Under the pieces are notes generated by a model. That model worked only from the letters and a program-made list of their open reading frames with translations, was not told where the DNA came from and ran no database searches. From the NCBI RefSeq assembly GCF_000719705.1, contig NZ_JOHO01000004.1, forward strand, positions 1-64,000: 64,000 bases of DNA. Reading direction: 5' to 3'. Positions 17,994 to 26,383 of the stretch are shown piece after piece. The translations under genes were made by a program, and so were the position numbers. This stretch comes from Streptomyces sp. NRRL S-350. GTDB taxonomy: Bacteria > Actinomycetota > Actinomycetes > Streptomycetales > Streptomycetaceae. Each line of letters opens with the position of its first letter. Position 1 is the stretch's first letter.

Positions 17994-18769
17994 CGCCGTC
18001 CCTCGTGGTCACCCCGGCCGCGGAAGTCGTTGTTGACCGTGCCCCGTTCGACGTAGTTGTTGCCGTTTCCATGGAACTCGACACCGCCCGTGCGGGTGGT
18101 GATGTCCTGTGTGCCGCTCCCGGTGTGGATCGGTCCACTCGCATTGTTGATGAACGTCCCCACGTCGCCGCCCACGTTGCCGATGCCACCGCTCTGGTCA
18201 TGCCGGTAGTCCCGAGCCTGAACCAGGCTTCCGTCCACGCTGCCGGTCTCGGTGTGGGCTTCCCTCGCCCGCTGCTCCTTGGCGGTCCGCTGCTCAGCCT
18301 CGGCGAGCTGGGGGACCGCCTCGGCCAGGTCGTCCCCGAGGCGCTTGAGGTTGGACTCCGCGTCACGGATGTCGAACCGGCGGTACTGGCAGTCCGCCAA
18401 CTCAGCGATCTCGGGGGGAAGATCGTGCCGATCGAGCCGTGTCATGCGGCCGACGAGCACCGGGACGACCAGGGCTCCGGTCTCGAAGGCCTCGGCGATC
18501 TCCCTCCGGGTCCAATCCTCCGGGTCATCGAGCGCACGTCGTCCGTCCGAAGTTTGGGCGTCGGCCCAGCGCGGACCGATGACGGCGACGAGCACGCTGC
18601 TACGCCGGACGGCGGTCAGGAGCTCCTGGGGAAATGGCCGGCCGATCGGGATGGACTTGCTGGCTCGGAAGACCCGGTCGGTGCCGAAGCGCCGGGAGAG
18701 CTCCCGCTCGATCAGGGTGGCTGTCGTTCCTTCATCGCTGGTGCGGTAGTTGATGAAGATCTCGGGCAT
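17990..18769 (-). CDS. TIR-domain protein with C-terminal tagged tail
   Basis: A 259-residue protein. Residues 1–140 are a TIR domain: MPEIFINYRTSDEG at the start, the loop FRASKSIPIGRPFPQEL, VLVAVIGPRW, and DWTRREIAEAFETGALVVPVLV with Glu90, which aligns with the catalytic glutamate of NAD-cleaving TIR domains. Residues about 140–165 are a charged helix. Residues 165–259 are a Gly/Asn-rich tail with GPIHTGSGTQ at 212–221, matching the tag at the N-terminus of the ATPase encoded next. It is preceded by an XRE regulator gene 70 bases upstream on the same strand. TIR proteins in such settings are usually NAD-depleting effectors or nucleotide-signal makers; which one applies is unknown. Confidence 0.85.
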   Translation of the reverse strand: MPEIFINYRTSDEGTTATLIERELSRRFGTDRVFRASKSIPIGRPFPQELLTAVRRSSVLVAVIGPRWADAQTSDGRRALDDPEDWTRREIAEAFETGALVVPVLVGRMTRLDRHDLPPEIAELADCQYRRFDIRDAESNLKRLGDDLAEAVPQLAEAEQRTAKEQRAREAHTETGSVDGSLVQARDYRHDQSGGIGNVGGDVGTFINNASGPIHTGSGTQDITTRTGGVEFHGNGNNYVERGTVNNDFRGRGDHEGRR

Positions 18770-18839
18770 GACGAAGTCACCTCTCCGGTGCGTGAGGGGG
18801 GTGGATGGCAGCCGGGGACGGGCCGCGGGTCGGATCGGT

Positions 18840-20162
18840 CTACGGGTGCAGTGCGCGGGCGAGCAGAGGCTGGATGTCCTGCGCGAATCGGCCGCCAGGG
18901 AACCGGTTCAGCTCGCGGGCGAGCCGCCGGACGTCGGAGCGAATCGTGGCCGACCTCAGCGACGGGACCAGCGGCAGGAGTTCTGCGGCGAGTTCGCAGG
19001 CATGTTCGGGCTCGCCTGCTGCCGCATGTGCCAGGGCCCGCCTGAGGCCGTACCGGGCGCGGCTGCGAACGGCCTGCGAGGGGATTCGCAGGCACTCGCT
19101 GTCGAGTACCTCGGCGGCCTGGCCGGGGCGACCGAGGTCGTACAAGCACCATCCGGTGACCATGGCTGCCGGGTCGGTCAGATTGGTGGTTCCAAAGACA
19201 GGGGTACCGCTGTCGGCTTCGGCGTCGGCCCTGGCCAGCAGCCCTCGGGCACGGTCGAGGCCGCGCAGGCAGGCGGCGTGGTCGCCGGCGAGTGCATGGC
19301 CCTGTGCTTCCCGCTGTGCCGCAAGGCCTCGGATCCGCGGTGGCAGCGAATCTTTCTGGGCCGGTTCGACCAGTTGTACGGTCTGGGTAGCGTCGCCCGC
19401 ATAGAAGGCAATCAGTGCGCGTCTGACCAGCGCGTACGAAGCCAGGTCGCGGTCACCGCCGGCCTGCGCGAGTTCGACGGCGCGGGCGGTCCACCACAGG
19501 GCGGACGGGTTGTCGTCGGCTTCCTGGGCCATCCAGCCCGCGTACTCGGCGTACCGGGCGGCCAACCCGAGCAGCCGGTCGCGGTTCGCTCCAGCGGCTT
19601 GGAGGGCGAGCTCGCGAAGTGTGTGGGTCTGGACCGTGAGCAGCGGAAGCAGCGTGCCGGGATCACTGACCTGGCCGAGCTGTCTCATCTGGTCGAACTG
19701 GGCTCGGAAGATCTCGACCGGGGCGGATTCCGCGACAGCTACCGCCGGGGTGACCGGCGGCAGCGCAGCGGCGAGGCCTCCGCCGAGCAGGGTGGTGGCC
19801 CCGGCGGCGAGCAATTGCCTCCGGCCCATGGCTGGAGACCAACGGACACCCCCACGGTCGACCCGGAGCAAGGGGTCCCCGTCGCCCTGGGTGCCGCTCT
19901 CCGCAAAGTCGGGGGATCCGAGCGGATCGCAAGCATCATGGCTCGGCAGGAGCCGCTCCAGCTCACCGTCGGCGGCGAGCTGGACGTCACAGCGACGGGC
20001 GAACTCGGGCGGCGGCTGCTTGTGCCCGCGCTCGATCTTGCTCAGGTGGCCCTTGCTGTAGCTGAGCAGCTCGGCCAGCCGAGTGAGAGTCAGCCCGGCG
20101 GCAATCCGGCGTCTGCGAAGCTCCGGACCGAACTCGCCGGATGGCGCTCTGGACATGCTCAT
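18840..20162 (-). CDS. XRE-family regulator with TPR-like region
   Basis: A 440-residue regulator, first gene of the TIR operon. The Cro/XRE helix-turn-helix is at about residues 8–65 (FGPELRRRRIAAGLTLTRLAELLSYSKGHLSKIERGHKQPPPEFARRC). A hydrophobic patch follows (MGRRQLLAAGATTLLGGGLAAALP), then about 270 residues of helical repeats of TPR type (RDRLLGLAARYAEYAGWMAQEADDNPSALWWTARAVELA...). This layout is frequent in streptomycete regulators. ATG 20160–20162 was chosen for its GAGGGG ribosome binding site and because homology begins there; a longer upstream frame has a non-homologous basic extension. The 70-base gap to the TIR gene suggests cotranscription. Confidence 0.85.
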   Translation of the reverse strand: MSMSRAPSGEFGPELRRRRIAAGLTLTRLAELLSYSKGHLSKIERGHKQPPPEFARRCDVQLAADGELERLLPSHDACDPLGSPDFAESGTQGDGDPLLRVDRGGVRWSPAMGRRQLLAAGATTLLGGGLAAALPPVTPAVAVAESAPVEIFRAQFDQMRQLGQVSDPGTLLPLLTVQTHTLRELALQAAGANRDRLLGLAARYAEYAGWMAQEADDNPSALWWTARAVELAQAGGDRDLASYALVRRALIAFYAGDATQTVQLVEPAQKDSLPPRIRGLAAQREAQGHALAGDHAACLRGLDRARGLLARADAEADSGTPVFGTTNLTDPAAMVTGWCLYDLGRPGQAAEVLDSECLRIPSQAVRSRARYGLRRALAHAAAGEPEHACELAAELLPLVPSLRSATIRSDVRRLARELNRFPGGRFAQDIQPLLARALHP

Positions 20163-20841
20163 GCCACCCCTCTTTCTCTGATCACCCAGCGCCTGCTGCA
20201 TCGTGGGCCGAAAGCGGTCACCCCTCGCTTCCGCCTGGAATCTTGGCATGCGATCGAGCCGGTCAAACGGGGTTCTGCAGGTTTCCCGTTTCCTCTTTGC
20301 TTCTCGAATGGCCATGCGAACAAAACGAGTTGGAGATAAGTCAACCCATTGGACCGACACGCCCAAGCGCCGGTCGGACCCGAGACCCGCTCCACTTCGC
20401 GATCAGGGCAGTGCTCCACCCTCCGCCGCGCCGGCCGGCCGGCGACACCACGGGCGCAGACAAACGGTGGACCACGCCGACCGCAGCGGCGTAGTCGATA
20501 GCCGCGGTGGTGCAGCGCTCGCGACACCAAAGACTCCGGAGAGACTTCGCGGACGGCGCCGACTTCCGATTCGCCGCCGTGAAGTGCGGCCCGTTCGGAG
20601 GCCGTTCGGCTCGACACGCCGTCGACCGGGCGCCCGGGGCGGGTGCGCTGGGCGCGGGCAAAAAATATCCCGCGTCACCCTTTCGAGGCCCCAACAACCG
20701 CTCCGCCAACGAACAAACCAGGTGCGGCAAGGCCTGGAACACCAAGAGTTCCCCCGGTACGGGCGTGTTGACCACCTCCGCCCACGTCACGTCCACCAGA
20801 CTGGGCGCCGACCCGACGTCAACTCCGAGGAGGGCAAGCCC
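20163..20841. other. 679-base divergent intergenic region
   Basis: No gene recognised. The part at about 20275–20350 is distinctly AT-richer than its surroundings and probably holds the promoter of the XRE–TIR operon. Another AT-rich patch near 20660 may serve the HhH-GPD gene. Long frames on either strand here lack family motifs. Confidence 0.5.
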
Positions 20842-21495
20842 ATGAACGCCACCGTTCGGCTCGCACAGCAGCCCGAGGCCGACGAACTGCTCGGACGGAG
20901 TGCGCTCGCCGCACTCGTCGGCATGTTGCTCGATCAACAGGTCCCGATGGAGTGGGCGTTCACCGGTCCGCTGACCATCGCGCAGCGCCTCGACCGGGAC
21001 GACCTGGACGCCCACGAGATCGCCACCTACAACCCGGAGGAGTTCGTCGCGCTCCTGTCCGCGAAGCCCGCCGTCCACCGCTACCCCGCCGCGATGGCCA
21101 AACGGGTGCAGCAGCTCTGCCAGTTCCTCGTCGCGCAGTACGACGGCGACGCCGCCGCGCTGTGGAAGAACGTCCGCACCGGCAAGGAACTGCTGAGCCG
21201 CCTCAACGCCCTGCCCGGCTTCGGCAAGCAGAAGTCGCAGATCTTCCTCGCCCTGCTCGGCAAGCAGTACGGCGTACGGCCGGAGGGCTGGCGCGAGGCG
21301 GCCGGCGTGTACGGCGAGGAGGGCGCGCACCGCTCGGTCGCCGACATCACCGGGCCGGAATCCCTCGTCCTGGTGCGGGAGTTCAAGCAGGAGATGAAGC
21401 GCGCCGCGAAGGAGGCCAAGGCCGCCGCCAAGCCGCGCACGACCAGTCGTGCGACGGCCGCGACGGCCGCGCCGGCTCCGACCGGCGTCCGCTGA
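20842..21495 (+). CDS. HhH-GPD family base-excision-repair-like protein
   Basis: A 217-residue protein of the actinobacterial HhH-GPD group, related to DNA glycosylases but of unproven activity. The first part (LLGRSALAALVGMLLDQQVPMEWAFTGPLTIAQRL) and the hairpin region LLSRLNALPGFGKQKSQIFLALLGKQYG (about residues 115–145) carry the helix-hairpin-helix pattern. The iron–sulfur cysteines of EndoIII are absent. A Lys/Ala-rich tail of about 35 residues follows. GAGGAGG lies about 9 bases before ATG 20842. A DUF2087 gene follows 43 bases downstream on the same strand. Confidence 0.88.
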   Translation: MNATVRLAQQPEADELLGRSALAALVGMLLDQQVPMEWAFTGPLTIAQRLDRDDLDAHEIATYNPEEFVALLSAKPAVHRYPAAMAKRVQQLCQFLVAQYDGDAAALWKNVRTGKELLSRLNALPGFGKQKSQIFLALLGKQYGVRPEGWREAAGVYGEEGAHRSVADITGPESLVLVREFKQEMKRAAKEAKAAAKPRTTSRATAATAAPAPTGVR

Positions 21496-21538
21496 GAACC
21501 GGTTGCCGCGGTCCGTCCCACCGGGCGACGCTCCCGGT

Positions 21539-21823
21539 ATGACCGCAGCCGGCCCGACCTCGCCGAGCGGGTCCGCCCTCTTCGCCCCCGACGGGCGGCT
21601 GATCGCCGTCCCCCGCAAGGCAGCCCGCCGGGAGCAGCTCCTGGCCCACCTCGCCGACACCCTCTTCGAACCCGGTCGCGGCTGCACCGAAGCCGAGGTC
21701 AACGCCGCCCTGCACACGGTGCACGACGACGCCCCCGCCCTGCGCCGCTCCCTGGTCGAGGCCGGCCACCTCGCCCGCCCCATGGACGGCAGCAGCTACC
21801 GGCTGGCCTCCGAGCGCCGGTAG
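21539..21823 (+). CDS. DUF2087 domain protein
   Basis: A 94-residue protein. FAPDGRLIAVPRKAARREQLLAHLADTLFEPGRGCTEAEVNAALHTVHDDAPALRRSLVEAGHLARPMDGSSYRL (about residues 15–90) is the DUF2087 fold, a winged-helix-like module that often sits at the end of ArsR-type regulators. Here it is free-standing. ATG 21539 is preceded by CTCCCGGT with no strong ribosome binding site. Its last 28 bases overlap the 3' end of the convergent KTSC gene. It may be DNA-binding, but partners are unknown. Confidence 0.8.
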   Translation: MTAAGPTSPSGSALFAPDGRLIAVPRKAARREQLLAHLADTLFEPGRGCTEAEVNAALHTVHDDAPALRRSLVEAGHLARPMDGSSYRLASERR

Positions 21824-22017
21824 GCGTACCGCCCGCGGATCCGTCGGACGAAGTACCGCCCGTGGCTCTCCGCCGCCAACAGCTCCCGGTGCACCCGGGC
21901 CGGTACGCCCGCGTAGACGTACACCTGGCCGCTGGTGAACTCCAGCTCCAGCAGCCGCGCCGGCGGGTCGTAGCCGACCGAGCGCAGCACCGAGGAGTCC
22001 ACCGCCGTACGGTCCAT
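21796..22017 (-). CDS. KTSC domain protein
   Basis: A 73-residue single-domain protein. The sequence SSVLRSVGYDPPARLLELEFTSGQVYVYAGVPARVHRELLAAESHGRYFVRRIRGRYAYRR is the complete KTSC domain, a small beta-rich module sometimes linked to nucleic-acid proteins. The start is ATG at 22015–22017. It lies between the convergent DUF2087 gene, with which it shares 28 bases, and the MFS terminator. The exact role is unknown. Confidence 0.85.
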   Translation of the reverse strand: MDRTAVDSSVLRSVGYDPPARLLELEFTSGQVYVYAGVPARVHRELLAAESHGRYFVRRIRGRYAYRRSEASR

Positions 22018-22037
22018 CGCCTCCAGTGTGCGCCGGA

Positions 22038-22066
22038 GGCCCCGGTCGCGCAGTGCGACCGGGGCC
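22038..22066 (-). terminator. hairpin terminator after the second MFS gene
   Basis: GGCCCCGGTCGC (22038–22049) pairs with GCGACCGGGGCC (22055–22066) over a 5-base loop, 20 bases beyond the MFS stop codon on the minus strand. Confidence 0.75.
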
Positions 22067-22085
22067 CCGTGCGGAGCGCCTTCCG

Positions 22086-23663
22086 TCAGAGCAGGGCGGT
22101 CTCCCGTTCGTCGGCGGGCTTCTCGGCGAGCTCCCCGGCGGGCTTCTCGGCGGGCTTCTCTGCGGCCTTCTCGGCGAGTTCCCCGGCAAGCTCCTCGACG
22201 GGCTCCTCCGCAGCACCGGCCGCCGCCCCCGCACCGACCGCCGTGCGCCGCCGCGGCAGTGCGAACATCAGCAGGAACACCGCCAGCAGCACCCCCGCGA
22301 CCCACCACATCGCGTGCACGAAGGCCCCGCCGAACGCCGTCCCGACCGCCTCCGGCGCGACCACGTCGTCCATCGCCCCGAAGAAGGCCACCGAGACCAG
22401 CCCGAGTCCGAGCGCGTTCCCCACCTGCTGCACGGTGTTGATCAGTCCGGAAGCCGAACCGGCGTGCTCTCGCGGCACCTCCGCCAGCACCGCGTCCGTG
22501 ATCGGTGCGACGATCAGCCCCATCCCGAGGCCCATGACCACCAGCGGCAGCGCCATCTGCCAGGGTGCGATCGCCGTCCCGTACCGGTGCGCCTCGCCGA
22601 TGTAGGTGAGCACGCCCGCCGCCATCACCAGCGCGCCGGCCTGCAGCACCTTCCGTCCGAACCGCGGCACGAGCTTCTGCACCGACAGTCCGGCCGCCGT
22701 GGAGACCGCGATCGAGAACGGGATGCCGGTCGCGCCGGCCTTGAGCGGGCTCCAGCCCAGTCCGACCTGCATGTAGAGCGTCCAGACCAGGAAGAAGATG
22801 CCGAGCGCCACGCCGAAGGCGAGTTGCACGCAGATCCCGGCGGCGAAGGACTTCACCCGGAACAGCGCCAGTTCCACCAGGGGCGAGCCGTCCCGCCGCG
22901 TCTTGGCCTTCTCGTACGCCACGAACAGCGCGAACACGGGCAGGCTGCCGGCCATCGACAGGTACCCCCAGAGCGGCCAGCCGGCCTCCCGTCCGTGCGT
23001 CAGCGGGTAGATGAGCATCAGCAGGCCGACGCTGGCCAGCGCCACCCCGACCAGGTCGAGCTTGAGCGCCTGGTCGGCCTTCGACTCGTCGATGAAGCTG
23101 CGCCCGAGCAGCAGACCGGCGATGCCGACCGGCAGGTTGATCAGGAAGATCGGCCGCCAGGCCAGGCCGAACAGGTCCCACTCGGTGAGCAGCGCACCGA
23201 TCATCGGACCGGAGACGGCGCCCAGTCCGACCACCGCACCGAACATGCCGAACACCTTGCCGCGTTCCTCCGCCGGGAAGGTCGCGTGGATGATCGACAG
23301 CACCTGCGGCACCATCAGCGCCGCCGTTCCGCCCTGCAGCAGTCGCGTCGCGACCAGCATCTCCGGCCCGGAGGCCAGCCCGCAGAGCGCGGAGGCCGCC
23401 GTGAAGCCGCTGATCCCGATCAGGAACAGCCGCTTGCGGCCGTAGATGTCGCCCAGCCGCCCGCCGGTGATCAGGCCGATCGCGAAGGCGAGGGCGTAGC
23501 CGCCGGTGACCCACTGCACGGCGCTGAACGAGGCGCCGGTGTCCGCCTGGATGCTGGGGATGGCGATGTTGACGATGGTGACGTCCACCAGGTCCATGAA
23601 GGAGGCCACCATCACGATCGCCAGGGCGATCCACCTCCGCCGGTCGGCCGCTGCCGCGCTCAT
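22086..23663 (-). CDS. MFS drug exporter, DHA2 type (second)
   Basis: A 525-residue efflux pump with about 14 membrane segments. Motifs are LVDVTIVNIAIPSIQ in the first segment (motif D1 with Asp), GGRLGDIYGRKRLFLIG (about residues 60–76) and the motif C-like GLGAVSGPMIGALL. The last 45 residues are a hydrophilic tail of repeated EELAGELAEKAAEKPAEKP units with no counterpart in most pumps. ATG 23661–23663 follows GAGGAG by 7 bases. It is divergent from a WYL regulator 97 bases away that probably controls it. The substrate is unknown. Confidence 0.9.
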   Translation of the reverse strand: MSAAAADRRRWIALAIVMVASFMDLVDVTIVNIAIPSIQADTGASFSAVQWVTGGYALAFAIGLITGGRLGDIYGRKRLFLIGISGFTAASALCGLASGPEMLVATRLLQGGTAALMVPQVLSIIHATFPAEERGKVFGMFGAVVGLGAVSGPMIGALLTEWDLFGLAWRPIFLINLPVGIAGLLLGRSFIDESKADQALKLDLVGVALASVGLLMLIYPLTHGREAGWPLWGYLSMAGSLPVFALFVAYEKAKTRRDGSPLVELALFRVKSFAAGICVQLAFGVALGIFFLVWTLYMQVGLGWSPLKAGATGIPFSIAVSTAAGLSVQKLVPRFGRKVLQAGALVMAAGVLTYIGEAHRYGTAIAPWQMALPLVVMGLGMGLIVAPITDAVLAEVPREHAGSASGLINTVQQVGNALGLGLVSVAFFGAMDDVVAPEAVGTAFGGAFVHAMWWVAGVLLAVFLLMFALPRRRTAVGAGAAAGAAEEPVEELAGELAEKAAEKPAEKPAGELAEKPADERETALL

Positions 23664-23760
23664 TCCGTGCTCCTCGCTCTTCTCCGCCTTCTCCACGTCC
23701 ACGACGGTACCGACCATGTAGGTCAGGTCCTGTCCCACTTCGTCGGGCATGCTGGACGGC

Positions 23761-24738
23761 ATGAGCGACACCCCGGCCCGGCTGCTGAACCTGCTGTCCC
23801 TGCTCCAGACCCCGCGCGAGTGGCCCGGCAGCGAGCTCGCCGAGCGGCTCGGCGTCAGCCCCCGCACGATCCGGCGCGACATCGACCGGCTGCGCGACCT
23901 CGGCTACCCGGTGCAGGCCAGCATGGGCGCCGTCGGCGGCTACCGGCTGGTCGCGGGCACCGCGATGCCGCCGCTGCTGCTGGACGACGAGGAGGCGGTG
24001 GCCATCGCGGTCGGGCTGCGGGCGGGCGCCGGACACGCGGTGGTCGGCATCGAGGAGGCCTCGGTACGGGCCCTCGGGAAACTGCTGCAGGTGCTGCCGA
24101 GCCGGCTGCGGCACCGGGTCGGGATGCTCAACTCCGCCACCGTGCCCCTGCTCACCGGGGACGGCCCGACCGTCGACCCGGAGGACCTGACCGTACTGGC
24201 CGGCGCCGTCACCAACCGGGAGCGGCTGCGCTTCGCCTACCGCGCCTACGACGGCACCGCCACCAAGCGGCTGATCGAGCCCGAGCGGCTGGTCTCGGTC
24301 GGCCGCCGCTGGTACCTGGTCGGCTACGACCTGGACCGCGACGACTGGCGCCTGTTCCGGGTCGACCGGCTCAGCGAGCCCTTCGCCACCGGCGCCCGCT
24401 TCACCCCGCGCCCGCTCCCCGCCGAGGACGCCGCCGCGTACGTGGCGGGCAAGCTGCGCCGCCCGTCGCCGAGCGGCACCGTGGTCGCCACCGTGCACGC
24501 CCCGGCCGAGCTGGTGCGGCAGCGCTTCAAACCGGCCGACTCCGAGATCGAGCCGGTCGACGACCACAGCTGCCGGCTCCGTTCCCGCTCCGACTCGCTG
24601 GAGTGGACGGCGATGCGGCTGCTGTCGCTGGACTGCGCCTTCGAGGTGCACGAGCCGCCGGCCCTGCGCGAGCACCTGCGCGGACTCGCCGCCCGCGCCC
24701 ACCACGCGGCCGGCCGGGAGCCCGACCGGGGGGACTGA
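23761..24738 (+). CDS. WYL-domain (YafY-type) transcriptional regulator
   Basis: A 325-residue regulator. The winged helix at residues 1–60 (ARLLNLLSLLQTPREWPGSELAERLGVSPRTIRRDIDRLRDLGYPV) is followed by the characteristic GAVGGYRL. The WYL domain covers about residues 140–215 (RLRFAYRAYDGTATKRLIEPERLVSVGRRWYLVGYDLDRDDWRLFRVDRL), with W-Y-L visible in RRWYLVGYD. A WCX-like C-terminal domain completes it. ATG 23761 fits homologues; ATG 23749 is possible. Neither has a good ribosome binding site, so a very short leader is likely. It is divergent from the MFS pump, its likely target. Confidence 0.88.
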   Translation: MSDTPARLLNLLSLLQTPREWPGSELAERLGVSPRTIRRDIDRLRDLGYPVQASMGAVGGYRLVAGTAMPPLLLDDEEAVAIAVGLRAGAGHAVVGIEEASVRALGKLLQVLPSRLRHRVGMLNSATVPLLTGDGPTVDPEDLTVLAGAVTNRERLRFAYRAYDGTATKRLIEPERLVSVGRRWYLVGYDLDRDDWRLFRVDRLSEPFATGARFTPRPLPAEDAAAYVAGKLRRPSPSGTVVATVHAPAELVRQRFKPADSEIEPVDDHSCRLRSRSDSLEWTAMRLLSLDCAFEVHEPPALREHLRGLAARAHHAAGREPDRGD

Positions 24739-24900
24739 CCAGGGAAACCGACCAGGGGGCCCACCGGGAGGCGGCAGGGAAACGGAAGGGCCGACCGGAA
24801 GGAAACCGGGAGGCAGCCGGAGGGGCCGGGCCCGGCGGGCGCCCGCCACTACTCCTCGGGCAGCCGCCGGACTTCGACCGGACACCCGGGTACCGCCGGC

Positions 24901-24980
24901 GCTCGGACCGCGTAGTCCGTGCTCGGACCCCGTACGCGGCGCTCAGACCCCGTAATCGACCCTCAGACCCCGTACTCGGC
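24901..24980. repeat. four 20-bp tandem repeats ending inside the PEBP gene
   Basis: Units start at 24901, 24921, 24941 and 24961, each of the form (G/C)CTC(A/G)GACC(C/G)CGTA followed by variable bases. The last unit contains the stop codon and final codons of the PEBP gene (…YGV-stop, read on the minus strand). The earlier units therefore look like copies of the 3' end of that gene. Confidence 0.88.
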
Positions 24981-25481
24981 GGTCAGCAGCGCGCGCCCGA
25001 GGGTGTGGAAGGTGAGGTGGAAGCCCACCTGCGCCGGCGGGAGGTCGGGGGCGACGTCCAGCTTCTCCACGTCCAGGGCGTGTACGGCGAAGACGTAGCG
25101 GTGCGGGGCGCCGGGCGGCGGGGCGGCGCCGTCGTACCGGTTGTTCGGGAAGTCGTTGCGGCCGTGGAAGGAGGCCACGCCCGGCAGGCTGTCGTCCGAG
25201 GAGCCGGCGCCGCGCGGCAGCCCGTCGGTGTCGGCGGGCAGGTCGAGGGCGAGCCAGTGCCACCAGCCGGAGCCGGTGGGCGCGTCCGGGTCGTAGCAGG
25301 TGACGGCGATGCTCCGGGTGCCCTCCGGCAGGCCCGACCAGGCCAGCTGCGGCGAGAGGTTGCCGCCGGCGTGGATGAACTCCTCGCCCAGCGTGGCGCC
25401 TTCGGTGATGTCCTGGCTGCTCAGTTCGAAGGACGGCACCTGCGGCAGGAAGTCGTACGGAAGCGGCGGACGGGCACTCAT
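24963..25481 (-). CDS. YbhB/YbcL-type PEBP (Raf kinase inhibitor-like) protein
   Basis: A 172-residue phosphatidylethanolamine-binding-protein fold. The ligand-pocket signatures are present: ITVTCYDPDAPTG-like (SIAVTCYDPDAPTGSGWWHWLALDLP, about residues 57–82) and a later GRNDFPNNRYDGAAPPPGAPHRYVFAVHAL block with the conserved GPxPP-like turn. Bacterial members have no established substrate. It is a single gene; the start ATG 25479–25481 has AGGTGACC immediately upstream. Its 3' end is part of a 20-bp tandem array. It is divergent from the rhomboid gene. Confidence 0.92.
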   Translation of the reverse strand: MSARPPLPYDFLPQVPSFELSSQDITEGATLGEEFIHAGGNLSPQLAWSGLPEGTRSIAVTCYDPDAPTGSGWWHWLALDLPADTDGLPRGAGSSDDSLPGVASFHGRNDFPNNRYDGAAPPPGAPHRYVFAVHALDVEKLDVAPDLPPAQVGFHLTFHTLGRALLTAEYGV

Positions 25482-25565
25482 GGGTGGTCACCTCTCACGC
25501 TCGGATTGTCACGAGTCACTGTAACGGGGTGCACGTCCGATCCGGCCGCCCCTACAGTCGGGGTC

Positions 25566-26348
25566 ATGGCCTCGAACGACCCCAGCCGCGCGGCGAGCAC
25601 GCTCGACCCCGCACAGATGATCGCCGACGCACGCCGGGCTCTCTTCACCATGGTCGGTGTGCTGGCCGCGATCTGGCTGATCCAGCTGGTGAACTGGATG
25701 GACGACTACGACCTCGGCCGCCGGTTCGGTGTCGTCCCGCAGGATCCGGGCCGCCTGCCGAACGTCGTCACGGCGCCCTTCCTGCACTGGAACTGGGCTC
25801 ACCTGGAAGCCAATTCGGGCCCGCTGTTCGTCTTCGGCTTCCTGGCGGCCTACCGCGGCGTGAAGAAGTTCCTCGGCCTGACCCTGCTGGTCGCGCTGAC
25901 CAGCGAGCTGACCTCCTGGGTCTTCGACAACCCGAACTCGGTCGGCGCCGGGGCCAGCGGCGTGGTGTTCGGCTACTTCGGCTACGTGGTGCTGCGCGGG
26001 GTCTTCGACCGCAACCTGGTCGACACCCTGATCGGCGTCGTCCTCGGCGCCTCCTTCGCCTACATGGTCACCAGCGCCCTGCCCGGCGTAGCCCCCGGCA
26101 TCAGCTGGTCCGCCCACCTCGGCGGCCTGGTCGGCGGCCTGGCCGGGGCGTGGATCTTCCGCGACCGCGCCTCGCGCGCCGCGGCCGCGCGGCCCGCAGG
26201 CACGAAGGCCACCACCACGAAGGCCGCCACCACGAGGGGCATGGCCGACAAGGGCGTGGCCGACAAGTCCGGCGCCACGAAGCCCGCACCCTCGCCGGAC
26301 AGCCCCAACGCCGCCCTGCTGAAGGAGTTGGACGACCTGGGCCTCTGA
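25566..26348 (+). CDS. rhomboid family intramembrane serine protease
   Basis: A 260-residue membrane protease with about six helices. The catalytic dyad is visible as Ser131 in GAGASGVVFGY and His184 in SWSAHLGGLVGG; HWNWAHLEANSGPLFVFG supplies the conserved N-terminal His/Asn region. The hydrophilic C-terminal 60 residues are Ala/Thr/Lys-rich and end LKELDDLGL. Rhomboids cleave membrane-embedded substrates; the target here is unknown. ATG 25566 lacks a strong ribosome binding site. The convergent HerA-like gene ends 36 bases away. Confidence 0.92.
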   Translation: MASNDPSRAASTLDPAQMIADARRALFTMVGVLAAIWLIQLVNWMDDYDLGRRFGVVPQDPGRLPNVVTAPFLHWNWAHLEANSGPLFVFGFLAAYRGVKKFLGLTLLVALTSELTSWVFDNPNSVGAGASGVVFGYFGYVVLRGVFDRNLVDTLIGVVLGASFAYMVTSALPGVAPGISWSAHLGGLVGGLAGAWIFRDRASRAAAARPAGTKATTTKAATTRGMADKGVADKSGATKPAPSPDSPNAALLKELDDLGL

Positions 26349-26383
26349 GGCCCCGGCGGGCGGCCCCGCCCCCACCGGAGTGC

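Noticed and set aside
14905..18769. FxsC/FxsB-type peptide system
   Set aside because: The TIR domain alone could suggest FxsC, but there is no radical SAM gene and no FxSxx-ending precursor peptide nearby.
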